Shown: in pieces, positions 16,737-25,958 of the stretch | Position numbering within the stretch: position 1 is the first letter of the stretch | How the letters are laid out: every line of letters starts with the position of its first letter | From: Proteiniphilum saccharofermentans | Lineage (GTDB): Bacteria > Bacteroidota > Bacteroidia > Bacteroidales > Dysgonomonadaceae | Reading direction: 5' to 3' | Assembly (NCBI RefSeq): GCF_900095135.1 | Contig: NZ_LT605205.1 | Location: forward strand, 2,542,001-2,606,000 | Length of the DNA stretch: 64,000 bases | Position numbers and translations under genes: made by a program | The notes under the pieces: model-generated | Database searches by the model: none | The model's input: the letters and a program-made list of their open reading frames with translations, nothing else | What the model was told of the DNA's origin: nothing

Positions 16737-18961
16737 TGGATGAGACCGACCGCAGTATCGGCGACGTGTTGGAAAAACTACCCGGTGTGCAGGTGCTCTC
16801 CTCGGGACAGATACTTTACCAGAACAAGGAGATCAGCAAATTCTATATCGAGGGACTCGACTTGCTTCAGGGCAAATACGGCCTGGCTACCCAAAACGTA
16901 GATGCGTCCAAAGTGGCTTCGGTGCAGATACTCGAGAACCACCAGCCCATCAAGGCGCTTAAGGGGATGGAAATTCCTGAAAATGCCGCCATCAATCTGA
17001 AACTGAAACAGTCGGCCATGGGTGCTTTCTTTGCCACGGCACAACTGGGAACAGGCCTCCCGCCCATCCTGCTCAGCAACGAAGCAGTAGGCATGCGCTT
17101 CACCCGCTCGCAACAGAATATGCTGGTATATAAGGGCGACAATACCGGAAGGGATATCAGCAAAGAGCTGACTTCCTATTACGACCATTTCGGAAGCAGA
17201 CCCTCCAACCTCTTATCGGTAATTGCCCCTGCCCCGCCTTCCATCAGGGAACAGCACTATCTTTTCAACGATGCCCACCTGGTATCGCTGAACGATTTGA
17301 GAGGAATCAAGAAAGACCTTATACTCACCACCAACATAAACTTCCTGCACGACAAACAGAAAAGCAGCAGCTTCTCACGGCAGGATATCTACCTGACTCC
17401 TTCCGATACCCTACAGATAGCGGAGGATATGGATGCCCGCCTGTTGAAACGGGAACTGGAAGGTTCGGTCACCCTCGAAAGCAATACCGACAACTATTTC
17501 CTGAACAACAAACTCAATGTCCGCTCTTCATGGAATGCCCATACAGGCAATATTGCGGGTAGTGAACCGGTGGCACAGTTCCTGCAACTCCCCTCCTTCC
17601 ATATTGAAAACGACTTCGACTACCTGCGGCGGAATGACTCCCGGCGAAACCGGATAAGGGCAAACGTAGCATATACCACCCGGCACCATTCGCTGGATGT
17701 TTCACCCGTATTGTTCGAAGAGTTGAAGAATCCCGACCCGCGTATCCGGCAGGATATTTCTTTCGACCGGTTCAATGCCTCGGCCAGCGTATCCGGACAT
17801 AAGGACCTGCAACGGTTTAGCTTCGGGTACACTACCGGAGCCTCCTTCCTGCATTACAGGATGGAGTCGGGTTTGCTTTCGGGCACTACCCATACGCCGG
17901 TTGCTGCAGATACCTTGCAAAACAATACCAGCCGTACGGAAGCAAAACTCAATTTCTCTCCGTCGTTCGGGTACAGGCCTCCATCAGGTCTCCAATTGAA
18001 CTTTTCCTTTCCTCTGGACTACCTGTTCCTAAACAGGGAAGACGTGATAAGACAGACAAGGCAAAAGAGAGGACATCTGCTCGTTTCACCCTACTTGTGG
18101 ATCCAATATCCATTCAGTACCAGACTGGCTATCTTTTCCAATATTTCCTTTTCCAACCATATCGGTTCGGTGAATGAGGATTACAGGGGATACATACTGA
18201 ATACCTACCGCAGTATGAACCGCAGCGACGGGCTGTTGTCGAAAAACAGCCGCACATCGGCAAACGTAAGCTTCAATTATAAGAACCCGTTCACCACCCT
18301 CTTTACATCACTGCGTTTGTTCTACAACAACACATGGCGTAATATGCTTTACGATGTTGGATACAACGGTATCCTGAGTAGCAGTGTAGGCGTTCTCCAT
18401 CCCCACACCTCACATGATTGGGGTGCAGGTTACTCCATCGGTAAGAGCATCGATGCGATCAACTCCGAAGTGAGATTCAGTACCGGTTATGACCGCAATC
18501 AATCGGCAACCCTGCACCAGGGGATAGTCTCCGGTTACAGTTCAACCGGCTATTTCCTCTCACCGCGTATTACAACTGATATCGGGCGATGGATGATTAT
18601 AAAATACGGTGCCTCCTACCGGCATAGCCGGACCAAAATCAGGGACAACGAAATGGCACCGGTAAATTATTTCACACAGGACATCGCCTTATCGTTGATC
18701 CCCGCAAAAGGGTTTACCCTGACCGTTTCAATCAACCATTACTATAATAACATGATTGAATCTTCGGACCGTTCATCTTGGTTCGGAAACCTGGGAGTAC
18801 GGTACAGGATGAAGAACACGGACTGGATACTCGACTGGACAAATATTTTCAACACCCGGCAATTCGTGACCTATTCCTACAATGATATCAGCAGCTATTA
18901 TTCGGTCTACGGCTTACGCCCGGCAGAAGTATTGTTAAGGGTAAGATTCAAGATACTATAA
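16733..18961 (+). pseudogene. N-terminally truncated TonB-receptor-like outer-membrane protein
   Basis: The 742-codon frame starts directly within a plug-like region (DRSIGDVLEKLPGVQV, ISKFYIEGLDLLQGKYG, VASVQILENHQPIKAL) and continues through a complete beta-barrel ending LLRVRFKIL. Full-length GLPGLI partners begin with a signal peptide and a carboxypeptidase-regulatory domain before the plug; both are missing. An in-frame TGA (16730-16732) sits immediately upstream of the ATG, so no longer frame exists. Without a signal peptide the product should not reach the outer membrane. I read it as a gene that lost about 150 N-terminal residues at the join with the GLPGLI stop codon. The barrel itself has no frameshift, so decay may be recent. 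Confidence 0.65.
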
Positions 18962-19132
18962 AGAATAGGCAGGGTTACAAATACGTACACATCATTACCT
19001 CTCGGTCTATGACTAAAATCCAAACTATTCCCGAAAATATGTAAACAAAAATCAATCAATATCCCTTTGTCTGGAAGAGGTGAGTTGAAAGTACTAAATA
19101 AAATTAAAAGACTAATTTTTTCTACTCTATTG

Positions 19133-19164
19133 TTTGGAAAAAAGAAAGGAGCGCCTTATTTTTG
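19133..19164 (+). promoter_or_regulatory. consensus Bacteroidetes promoter of an orphan transcript
   Basis: TTTG at 19133-19136 and TATTTTTG at 19157-19164 are separated by exactly 20 bases. No protein gene follows on this strand until 20267, and a terminator lies only about 50 bp further on. Confidence 0.65.
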
Positions 19165-19170
19165 CAACGT

Positions 19171-19238
19171 GTTTTTCATGGTATTAGATTTAAGGTTAAC
19201 AATGAAGATTGGTTGTCGTGAGACAACCATTTCTTTTT
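19171..19238 (+). ncRNA. putative small RNA of about 70 nt
   Basis: A consensus promoter (19133-19164) and a strong intrinsic terminator (19210-19238) bracket a short segment in the gap between the truncated receptor gene and plsC. A 14-codon frame (19202-19246, MKIGCRETTISFYI) overlaps the hairpin, so a leader-peptide attenuator is an alternative, but no downstream plus-strand gene is present to be controlled. The 5' end is estimated as about 7 bases after the -7 box. No Rfam family could be assigned by eye. Confidence 0.4.
19210..19238 (+). terminator. strong intrinsic terminator
   Basis: TGGTTGTC (19210-19217) and GACAACCA (19222-19229) form a perfect 8-bp stem with a GTGA tetraloop. It is followed by the T-rich run TTTCTTTTTAT. 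Confidence 0.75.
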
Positions 19239-19284
19239 ATATATAGTCCCAAACAATTCTGCCAGTTTTAAAGATCCGTTCCTT

Positions 19285-20022
19285 TTATTTGTATTGCTCC
19301 CATAATGCGGAATAGATGGTATCCCTCGTTTTATCGATCAATCCAGGTGTCTCTGCCTCGGTAAGTGATGCGGTGGGTATTGGGCTATGGATCACAAGTT
19401 CCATTTTTCCCGGCCTGAGACGAAAACCATCCCTCTTCAGAACATTATAAGCACCGTTTATAGTCAGAGGCACCACAGGCAGGTCCATATCGTGGGCCAG
19501 ATAATAGGCACCCCGTTTAAAACGACCCATTTTTCCACTCCGAGTGCGTGCTCCCTCCGGAAATATCACCATAGAGACGCCATCCACTATCTGTTCTTTC
19601 GCCTTTTTAATAGAAGCTGCCCGTGCTTTAGGATTGGTGTTGTCCACAAACACATGGCCGGCCTTTTCTGAGGCAAATCCTACGAACGGGATCTTCCGTA
19701 AACTCTGTTTTTGCATCCATTTGATATTCTGATTCAGGAAACCGTACACCAGGAAAATATCAAATGCACTCTGGTGATTGGCAACAAACACATATGATTG
19801 TCCCCTATCCAGGTTTTCATGCCCTCTGGTCTTCACACGACAAAGAGCGAACCAACAGGTCAGCCTCGACCACCATTTGGGCGGATAATAACCCCAGAAC
19901 TTACTTCCGAAGAGGGGAGCCATAACCATTACCGTCAATGCCGTAATAAGGGTAAGCACAATAAAGATCGGCACAAATATGAGCCATTGATACAAAAAAA
20001 CAAGTATATTTTTCACCACCAT
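19285..20022 (-). CDS. plsC: 1-acyl-sn-glycerol-3-phosphate acyltransferase
   Basis: PlsC adds the second acyl chain to lysophosphatidate at the inner membrane, making the substrate that CdsA uses. The 245-residue protein has an N-terminal membrane helix (about 5-35). The acyltransferase HX4D motif is NHQSAFD (H83, D88), and the glycerol-phosphate-binding FPEGARTRSG motif is at 154-163 (E156). The length is normal. It is monocistronic. Confidence 0.93.
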   Translation of the reverse strand: MVVKNILVFLYQWLIFVPIFIVLTLITALTVMVMAPLFGSKFWGYYPPKWWSRLTCWFALCRVKTRGHENLDRGQSYVFVANHQSAFDIFLVYGFLNQNIKWMQKQSLRKIPFVGFASEKAGHVFVDNTNPKARAASIKKAKEQIVDGVSMVIFPEGARTRSGKMGRFKRGAYYLAHDMDLPVVPLTINGAYNVLKRDGFRLRPGKMELVIHSPIPTASLTEAETPGLIDKTRDTIYSALWEQYK

Positions 20023-20266
20023 TCAGTTTTAGTGTGATCACTCTTCTAAATCATTACCAACCTCCCTGTCTCTCGTCAACATCAACGGAAACTTTTTCAC
20101 AAAAATATACAATTTGAGCATTGCAAAGCGATAAAAAGTCAATTTTTTATCTCCGAAGTTCATTTTTTCGCTGAATATAAAATTTTTATCTCAATTTATT
20201 TCCTTGTTTGTTGAATTTTGTGTTTATTTGCGTTACGAAATCAGAAACATAAATTATTATACACAC

Positions 20267-20551
20267 ATGAAAGAATTAGCGAGAAACATCGGGGTATGGG
20301 TAATGCTCATTGGCGTTGCTATTTTGGTGATTCCCTTTTTGACGGGTGCAACCAATAACACCAATTTAATCATCGGACTGATATTGGTAGTTGAAGGATT
20401 ACTGGGACATATCTATGTAAATAACATGAAAAAAGGCAGTATGGTGAGTAATATTATCTGGGCAATTATATTGTTGATAGTCCCCTATGCCATCTTCTTC
20501 ATTTCAAAGAGAATGGCTTATTCCGAAGAAGAAATAGCTGCTTATAACTGA
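20267..20551 (+). CDS. small integral membrane protein
   Basis: The 94-residue protein starts at MKELARNIGVW; an upstream frame from 20204 adds an unlikely head. It has three predicted transmembrane helices (about 7-25, 32-50, 60-78) and a short acidic C-terminal tail (SEEEIAAYN). It resembles small DUF-type membrane proteins of Bacteroidetes, but no function is known. It ends just upstream of a strong terminator. Confidence 0.7.
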   Translation: MKELARNIGVWVMLIGVAILVIPFLTGATNNTNLIIGLILVVEGLLGHIYVNNMKKGSMVSNIIWAIILLIVPYAIFFISKRMAYSEEEIAAYN

Positions 20552-20599
20552 AAAAAACATCTGTTTCACCACAGAATATAAAGGTTACGATAAAAAAAT

Positions 20600-20636
20600 A
20601 CACACCCCGGGGGAAGAACCTCGGGGTGTGTTGTTT
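20600..20636 (+). terminator. intrinsic terminator of the small membrane protein gene
   Basis: ACACACCCCG (20600-20609) pairs perfectly with CGGGGTGTGT (20622-20631), a GC-rich 10-bp stem with a 12-base loop followed by TGTTTAAT. Confidence 0.85.
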
Positions 20637-20655
20637 AATGTGCATGCGTGTAAGC

Positions 20656-20979
20656 CTAAAGATATTCCGATGGACAGTACTCAGTTCTTATGAGTAACCA
20701 ATGGCTGTTTTCAATCAACCAAATTTTACTCGTATAAGACTTAGGCAAGGGATATACGATATCAATATTTATTAAGTTTACACTTGTAATATATGTATCC
20801 TCATCATTTAGTCTATATGATGACTCAGGATGTAAACCTTTCAATTTAATATATCTATTTTGGTATGGATAAGCAGAACTTCCTTTTAATTCATTGCCTA
20901 ACTGATAAAGGAAAACAACAGCCCGACCGGCATCATGATCTTTATCATTATATTGAATGATAACATGCGGAGTTCTGAT
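20656..20979 (-). pseudogene. C-terminal remnant of a GH36-like glycosidase
   Basis: The open frame of 107 codons reads DAGRAVVFLYQLGNELKG, then YIKLKGLHPESSYRLNDED and LPKSYTSKIWLIE. This is the pattern of the C-terminal beta-sandwich of GH36-type alpha-galactosidases (charged GRAVVF strand, LKGLxPxxxYxV turn). The catalytic barrel, about 500 residues in intact enzymes, is absent upstream, where an in-frame TAA lies at 20980-20982. It is therefore a decayed end piece, lying just beyond the last PUL gene on the same strand. Assignment to GH36 rather than another sandwich-capped glycosidase is tentative. Confidence 0.5.
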
Positions 20980-21185
20980 TTAAAAGTTCATCAAAATCAC
21001 ATCGAGATTTCCGTGTAGCATGGATCTGCTTCCATAATTCTGCAATAATTTTTTCAAGCAATTTCAGAATAATCCCAACAATTGTCTATGTAAAGATAAA
21101 TAGTGCATCTGCACGCTGGCTTACCCGTCAGGTTACTGATGTGCCAAATATTGAACCCATCGACAATTTTATCCATTATTTTCGT
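20980..21185. other. spacer between the GH36-like remnant and the PUL, no gene recognised
   Basis: Short open stretches occur on both strands. On the minus strand there is a 45-codon piece containing LLEKIIAELWKQIHATRK, and on the plus strand one containing ARWLTRQVTDVPNIEPIDN. Neither has a start or a recognised family. They may be debris of a mobile element, but nothing supports a call. Confidence 0.4.
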
Positions 21186-23957
21186 TTATCTTTCAAGAAC
21201 CTGGAATGAATTATAAACTTCCGTATTCGTCCTAATTGTCTTAATCCGTTCAAATGAGACCTCTTCCGAAGGACTAAATTGGGACGATTCCATATATTTT
21301 ATCAAGCTATAATACAATTGCCGCGCCACGGGACGGGAGTCCAGGTTATCCGCAAGGTCAGAACTGCAAAACAACAGCTTTCCGTTTTCCACCTTCGCTT
21401 CAAATACCAATCCGAGGTTTCTGTTTTTATAGAAATTATCAACCATTCTCACGATTGGTTGCAAATTGCCTTTTAAATTGTCCAGTTCGATCGTTTTGGC
21501 ATTTTTACAGATATCCCACCATTGCCAATTACTATGCATCTCCGTCGGGAAATGGGCAAGCGCCGGATGTGCCGGGTCGCACAATATCCCCATGGTTCCC
21601 GGCTGATTTGGGAAATGGACCGGGCTCCAGAATACCTGGACAAATTTTCCTTCCAGTCCGTTGATTTCTTCTTTTGCCGGATTAAGCAATACTTTTTTCC
21701 CTTGCTCCAATGCTTTTTGGGCTTCAGTAAAGTTCCGGGTGTAGAAAATATCATTCTCTATTTCAGGGATCGCTTCCGGATATACCCATATATCCCATGA
21801 GTTCCGGTACTCCGTATCTTTAAACCGGATGGTTAACACTAACTTACCGGCTTCAGATACCGGAGTAAGCGGCACAGATATATTTCCCAGGACCAGCCCA
21901 TTCCCCACAGATATATCCTGCCTGTTTAATTCGCCTTGGGCAACGATGGTTCCATCCGTCCGGCTTAATGACCACAGAGGTTGAATATCTTTCAGGATCC
22001 TATCGCTAAAATTGGCTGTTTCAAACTGTACATTGAGCGTTTCACTATTCAGATAGGTTGCTTTTTCAAACCGGGCCAACGGGACTACAGGCGAGCAAAA
22101 CCTGCGAAATTCTTCCGGGGTAATCAATCCTTTACTCTCCCAGAAAGCATCGATGATCCCAACCAAGGCCGTACCCTGTCCGGGGAAGTCATGTAAGTCC
22201 AATAATTGAAAACCACTGAATCCAGGTGTTTTAAGTGCCCGCTCTATCTCTTCTTTATATAGAATAACGGCTAACTTTCCGCTTGCCATCAGGTAATCAT
22301 CCGCCAGATGTAACCGTTCTTTCTTTTCAAGGTCTTCGGCTACCGCTTTGAAGTTTAACGGCATCAGATTACCGGTATATTTGTCCATCTCTTTCAGGTT
22401 CGGGAAAACACTGTATTGGCCTATTTCGTGGGTAATAAGCGGTACCGGAAGCCCTTCTACGGCAGAGGAATAATCATTATTAAAACTTACAGGCTGACTG
22501 TCAAATATACCCTGACCCCGTACCCAACCGTTTTTAGTCCATTGGGTAACCCAGAAATCATCATTCGGTTCCGGCCAGCTTCCGTGCCCTTGTTCAAAAG
22601 TAAACGATGTTGTCATATATAAATGACGATGATCACGTTCCTTTATACTGGTGAGGAGTTTATCCATCACCCCGAAATCACCCTGCAATTCATTCCCCAG
22701 ACTCCAGAAACAGAATGAGGGGTGATTGCCGTATTCCTTCATAATCCGGTCCGCTTCATCATAGAGGAAGTCGACGGTGGCTTTGTCTTCACCCACATTC
22801 AGTACCCATAACGGCAATTCTACCTGTAAATAAAATCCCATTTCATCGGCTACTTCAAAGGCTGCTTTCGGTGGACACCATGAATGAAAACGGATATGAT
22901 TCAAACCGTAATCACGTGCAGTGCTAAATACTTTCTTCCATCCGGCTTTGTCTGTAGGGGGATATCCTTTCAAAGGGAAAATAGCACATTCCAGTGTTCC
23001 GCGAAGGAATAGTCTCCTATCGTTTATCTGCAAGAGGGCATCTTTATTGGTTAACTTTCTCATACCGAAAATTTCATTTTTGGTATCGATAAATTCATCC
23101 GACTGTAAAGTCGCCGTTACGCTATAGATATTGGGATTAAATTCATCCCACAGTAACGGGTCATCCATCAAATAATCAAAAACCACTTCGCTACCTTCAA
23201 TCGGCACCTCCATATCAGGTAACACCTTTCCCGCAGGGTCATTAACCGCCATCACGATTTTCCCGGATATCGGAGAAGAGGTCCTTACTGCCACGTTCAC
23301 TTTCTTGTTATCCACATTCGGAGTTAAACGTAATTCTTCGATACTGATTTTGTCCTTTGCGGTTAATGACATACGGCCCAGGATACCGTTCCATATGGTT
23401 TGTGTGTCATTGGTATAAGCATGGGCAAGGTTTCTGACCGATATGTCATGTTGTTTCCTGTTATCTATGCGGATGGCAATACTGTTTTTCTGACCGGCTA
23501 CCAGATAATTACCCAGTTCGAAATAATGCGGGGTACTCAGACTCTCATTATAGCCTTCCACCTTTTTACCGTTAATCCACACCTGCGAATTCCATATTAC
23601 CCGTTCCAATGTAAGCAGGATATTTTTGTCTTCCCAATCCCGGGGAATAGTGACCTCTTTTCTATACCATGCCGGACCAATATATTCGTATTTAGCCTTC
23701 AGGTTAAGGAATATCTCTTTTTCCATAACAGGTTCCAATATACAAGGTGTACCGTAAGCTGCATCACACAATGTCCCCGGAAGGGTTATTTTATCAATAA
23801 ACGTCCGGCTATACCATTCGCCGGCAATACCCTGGTCCAGGCTGTCAAGGATTACTTCCCATTCGCCGGCAAGGTTTATCTCCTTCACGGATTGCTTGCA
23901 CGAGGTTGAAAACAGGGCAACCAGACCCAAAACGGTTAATAACTTACAGATTCTCAT
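21186..23957 (-). CDS. GH2-family exo-glycosidase, lipoprotein (PUL GH2 no. 1)
   Basis: This 923-residue enzyme has a lipobox FSTSC (Cys20) and so is membrane-anchored. The domains in order are a GH2 sugar-binding jelly roll (about 25-200), an immunoglobulin-like domain (about 203-300) and a TIM barrel (about 305-600) with acid/base E423 in SLGNELQGD and nucleophile E511 in THEIGQYS. Accessory domains follow, ending in a glutamine-amidotransferase-like fold (GILCDPAHPAL, HSNWQWWD, GKLLFCSSDL). GH2 enzymes hydrolyse terminal beta-galactosides, glucuronides or mannosides; the sugar here is not fixed by the motifs. The start at 23957 is 2 bp after the heparinase stop, so translation is probably coupled. 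It is the last gene of the PUL transcript. Confidence 0.88.
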   Translation of the reverse strand: MRICKLLTVLGLVALFSTSCKQSVKEINLAGEWEVILDSLDQGIAGEWYSRTFIDKITLPGTLCDAAYGTPCILEPVMEKEIFLNLKAKYEYIGPAWYRKEVTIPRDWEDKNILLTLERVIWNSQVWINGKKVEGYNESLSTPHYFELGNYLVAGQKNSIAIRIDNRKQHDISVRNLAHAYTNDTQTIWNGILGRMSLTAKDKISIEELRLTPNVDNKKVNVAVRTSSPISGKIVMAVNDPAGKVLPDMEVPIEGSEVVFDYLMDDPLLWDEFNPNIYSVTATLQSDEFIDTKNEIFGMRKLTNKDALLQINDRRLFLRGTLECAIFPLKGYPPTDKAGWKKVFSTARDYGLNHIRFHSWCPPKAAFEVADEMGFYLQVELPLWVLNVGEDKATVDFLYDEADRIMKEYGNHPSFCFWSLGNELQGDFGVMDKLLTSIKERDHRHLYMTTSFTFEQGHGSWPEPNDDFWVTQWTKNGWVRGQGIFDSQPVSFNNDYSSAVEGLPVPLITHEIGQYSVFPNLKEMDKYTGNLMPLNFKAVAEDLEKKERLHLADDYLMASGKLAVILYKEEIERALKTPGFSGFQLLDLHDFPGQGTALVGIIDAFWESKGLITPEEFRRFCSPVVPLARFEKATYLNSETLNVQFETANFSDRILKDIQPLWSLSRTDGTIVAQGELNRQDISVGNGLVLGNISVPLTPVSEAGKLVLTIRFKDTEYRNSWDIWVYPEAIPEIENDIFYTRNFTEAQKALEQGKKVLLNPAKEEINGLEGKFVQVFWSPVHFPNQPGTMGILCDPAHPALAHFPTEMHSNWQWWDICKNAKTIELDNLKGNLQPIVRMVDNFYKNRNLGLVFEAKVENGKLLFCSSDLADNLDSRPVARQLYYSLIKYMESSQFSPSEEVSFERIKTIRTNTEVYNSFQVLER

Positions 23958-23959
23958 GA

Positions 23960-25870
23960 TTAAAATTTCCATTCGGTTTCTACTTTCAATTCTTTATGTT
24001 GTAAACGGATAATGACCGGATAGCAAAGATGTGAGGGATATTTCTCATTTACCCTGTCATTGCCCGGCGGTATTCCCGGTGCTTCACCGGTGATTATTTC
24101 AAATTGCCCGGCATCCGGCAGGCTAATATTCAATGTAGCGTTACCCACTTTACATCTGACGGATGCCGACGCCCTTCTTTTTGTCGCATTTGTGATGTAA
24201 CTATAAACCGGCGAATCATCCAATACAATGGCTTCTCCTTCTTCTGAAAAAACAGGTTTCTCTGTCAATATAAGCACATAGTCATACAAATGTTCTTCGG
24301 ATGAGGTTGCCGTGAACTGATCTGTCAATTTATCCTTGTGCAGGGTAAGCTGCCTTTCCATTTCCACCCCCGGATATGCGTCAGCCACCCGGGCTTTTAC
24401 CTGTCCACCGTGTTTGGTAGCTTCAAAAGAAACAAGTTCACCGGTAGTTGCGCGTTGGTCTTTACCATCGACGGTAAGGGTGCTATGCGATAAAGTCTTC
24501 CGGTACCATTGGGTAAATGCAGGTACCCCGTATGCCGACGTACCCATATCGGATACAAGCTCCTTATCTCCGTTGTGTATGGAGATGGATAACTTATCAG
24601 GATGCCCGTGTCCGCCACCGTGGGGACCATACTTCAACACTACGGTTTTATTGCCTGAACGCAATACTGCATACCCGGTATCCTCAAAATATACCGAAGG
24701 CCAGGAAGCCGGGGCTGTAGCGATTTTAACGTCAGTATTGTTCAGCAAGGCTTCCACTGAATTTCTTTCGGTATAACGGTAACACTGGCTCAATACATCC
24801 AGAAAGAAAGGATCTTTATACCGCTTATAGGCTATTTCATATAAATGCGCCTGTGCCACAAGGGATTCTCCATACCATCCATCGTTGTGCGAAGGAAAGA
24901 AAAGATCGGCATAAACAGCTGAGGCAGGAGCAGCAAGCATCTTATACAATTTTTCATCATACAGGTTAATATTGCGGCAACGTACAGCATCTGCCGACAA
25001 CAGCATCGCATGCAACGGATAATAGTGATAAACAGGAGAACCTTCGCTCCACCAACCATCGTCGAGCACATGCCTGTCCATCTGTGCATAATATCCGCAT
25101 TCAGGATCATGGACGGCTACATGGATGATACTGTCGTTCTGCAAGGCTACACCCAGCGCTATCAGGCCGCTGTTATGCCAAACCTGCCAGTTGGCGCTAC
25201 CCCGTCTACCCAAAAGCAGGTCAGCACAAGGAGTAAGATATCCCTCTTCAATTTTTCTGATCTCTTCGGGTGTCATTATCGGCTTGGCAATTATGTAAGC
25301 CGGACAGGCATCGCTTGCCCATACTGCCTCATCGAGGCTTTGCCCGAACATCTTTCCGCCCCAGGGGCCTGTTTTCCTTGCGGTATCATGATGCAGGTAT
25401 GTCAGGTATTTGGAGGCATAGTCCAGCATCATATCCCGAATGTATTCCGCGTACTGTTTCTCACCCGTAACAATATACAAATACATGCAGGCAGTGAGAT
25501 ATATCCGGTTTTGCAGGTGTACATGATTAATCCACGCCCAGTCGAATTTATTGTTATCTTCCCAATATTTATCACATAGGCTACAATAATGGGCGTGAGG
25601 CTTGTCCCAATCAAAACGAAACACTTGATTGTGGATAGGACAAAAATAGTCATGTCCATGCCCCCCCTCCAGAAGTGGAACGCGCAAAGAATGCTCCCTT
25701 CGGTCATCCACTGTTTTCTTCAGTTTTTCCATGATAGCCCCTCCCCATTCAGTTTGAGAGGAAGAACGGATACTCTCGATATCTTCCTTAGAGAAGAAGT
25801 AGTAGTTACTTTCCTGTGCCAGCACGACATAGGGAATAAATAATAAAAGAGCAACGAGTTTTTTTATCAT
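23960..25870 (-). CDS. heparinase II/III-like polysaccharide lyase
   Basis: The secreted 636-residue protein has a signal peptide ending near VLAQ (16-19). An N-terminal alpha-toroid (about 25-370) is followed by a heparinase II/III-like beta-sandwich (PF07940 type, about 390-620). Visible active-site candidates are the NWQVWHN loop (227-233), EGSPVYHYY (276-284) and GGHGHPDKLS (419-428). A CxxH...CxxC set (C77, H80, C96, C99) looks like a small structural zinc site in the N-terminal region. Lyases of this clan cleave uronic-acid glycosidic bonds by beta-elimination, leaving unsaturated ends, which fits the GH105 domain encoded two genes upstream. The substrate (glycosaminoglycan, alginate, ulvan-like or other) is not fixed. 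Confidence 0.85.
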   Translation of the reverse strand: MIKKLVALLLFIPYVVLAQESNYYFFSKEDIESIRSSSQTEWGGAIMEKLKKTVDDRREHSLRVPLLEGGHGHDYFCPIHNQVFRFDWDKPHAHYCSLCDKYWEDNNKFDWAWINHVHLQNRIYLTACMYLYIVTGEKQYAEYIRDMMLDYASKYLTYLHHDTARKTGPWGGKMFGQSLDEAVWASDACPAYIIAKPIMTPEEIRKIEEGYLTPCADLLLGRRGSANWQVWHNSGLIALGVALQNDSIIHVAVHDPECGYYAQMDRHVLDDGWWSEGSPVYHYYPLHAMLLSADAVRCRNINLYDEKLYKMLAAPASAVYADLFFPSHNDGWYGESLVAQAHLYEIAYKRYKDPFFLDVLSQCYRYTERNSVEALLNNTDVKIATAPASWPSVYFEDTGYAVLRSGNKTVVLKYGPHGGGHGHPDKLSISIHNGDKELVSDMGTSAYGVPAFTQWYRKTLSHSTLTVDGKDQRATTGELVSFEATKHGGQVKARVADAYPGVEMERQLTLHKDKLTDQFTATSSEEHLYDYVLILTEKPVFSEEGEAIVLDDSPVYSYITNATKRRASASVRCKVGNATLNISLPDAGQFEIITGEAPGIPPGNDRVNEKYPSHLCYPVIIRLQHKELKVETEWKF

Positions 25871-25935
25871 TTTTATACGATTTGATTATTTTTTACGTTA
25901 TGGTGTATGGAACTCGCTTTAATCATGTACTTGTG

Positions 25936-25950
25936 TGAGAATGATTCTCA
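25936..25950. promoter_or_regulatory. 15-bp palindrome upstream of the heparinase-like gene
   Basis: TGAGAATGATTCTCA is a perfect inverted repeat with 7-bp arms around a central G, in the 88-bp gap between the sulfatase stop and the lyase start. Its core resembles Fur-type sites, but iron control of a lyase gene would be odd. It could equally be an operator or a weak RNA hairpin. Confidence 0.35.
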
Positions 25951-25958
25951 TGCTCGTT

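Noticed and set aside
19202-19246. A 14-codon peptide gene in the putative small RNA
   Set aside because: Its codons run through the terminator hairpin and no gene downstream could use it as a leader; too short to support as a CDS.
20980-21185. Transposase or integrase remnant beside the PUL
   Set aside because: Short open stretches are present on both strands but no transposase motif, terminal repeat or target duplication could be found.
25010-25579. 189-codon plus-strand frame opposite the heparinase-like gene
   Set aside because: Antisense to a gene with clear lyase motifs; no start context or recognisable domain.
23960-25870. Naming the lyase as true heparinase and the locus as a heparin/heparan PUL
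   Set aside because: The clan covers many uronic polymers, and GH88, usual in glycosaminoglycan loci, is absent while GH2 and GH30 dominate.
25936-25950. Naming the palindrome before the lyase gene a Fur box
   Set aside because: Only the central bases agree with the Fur consensus and no iron-related gene is adjacent; kept as an unnamed palindrome.
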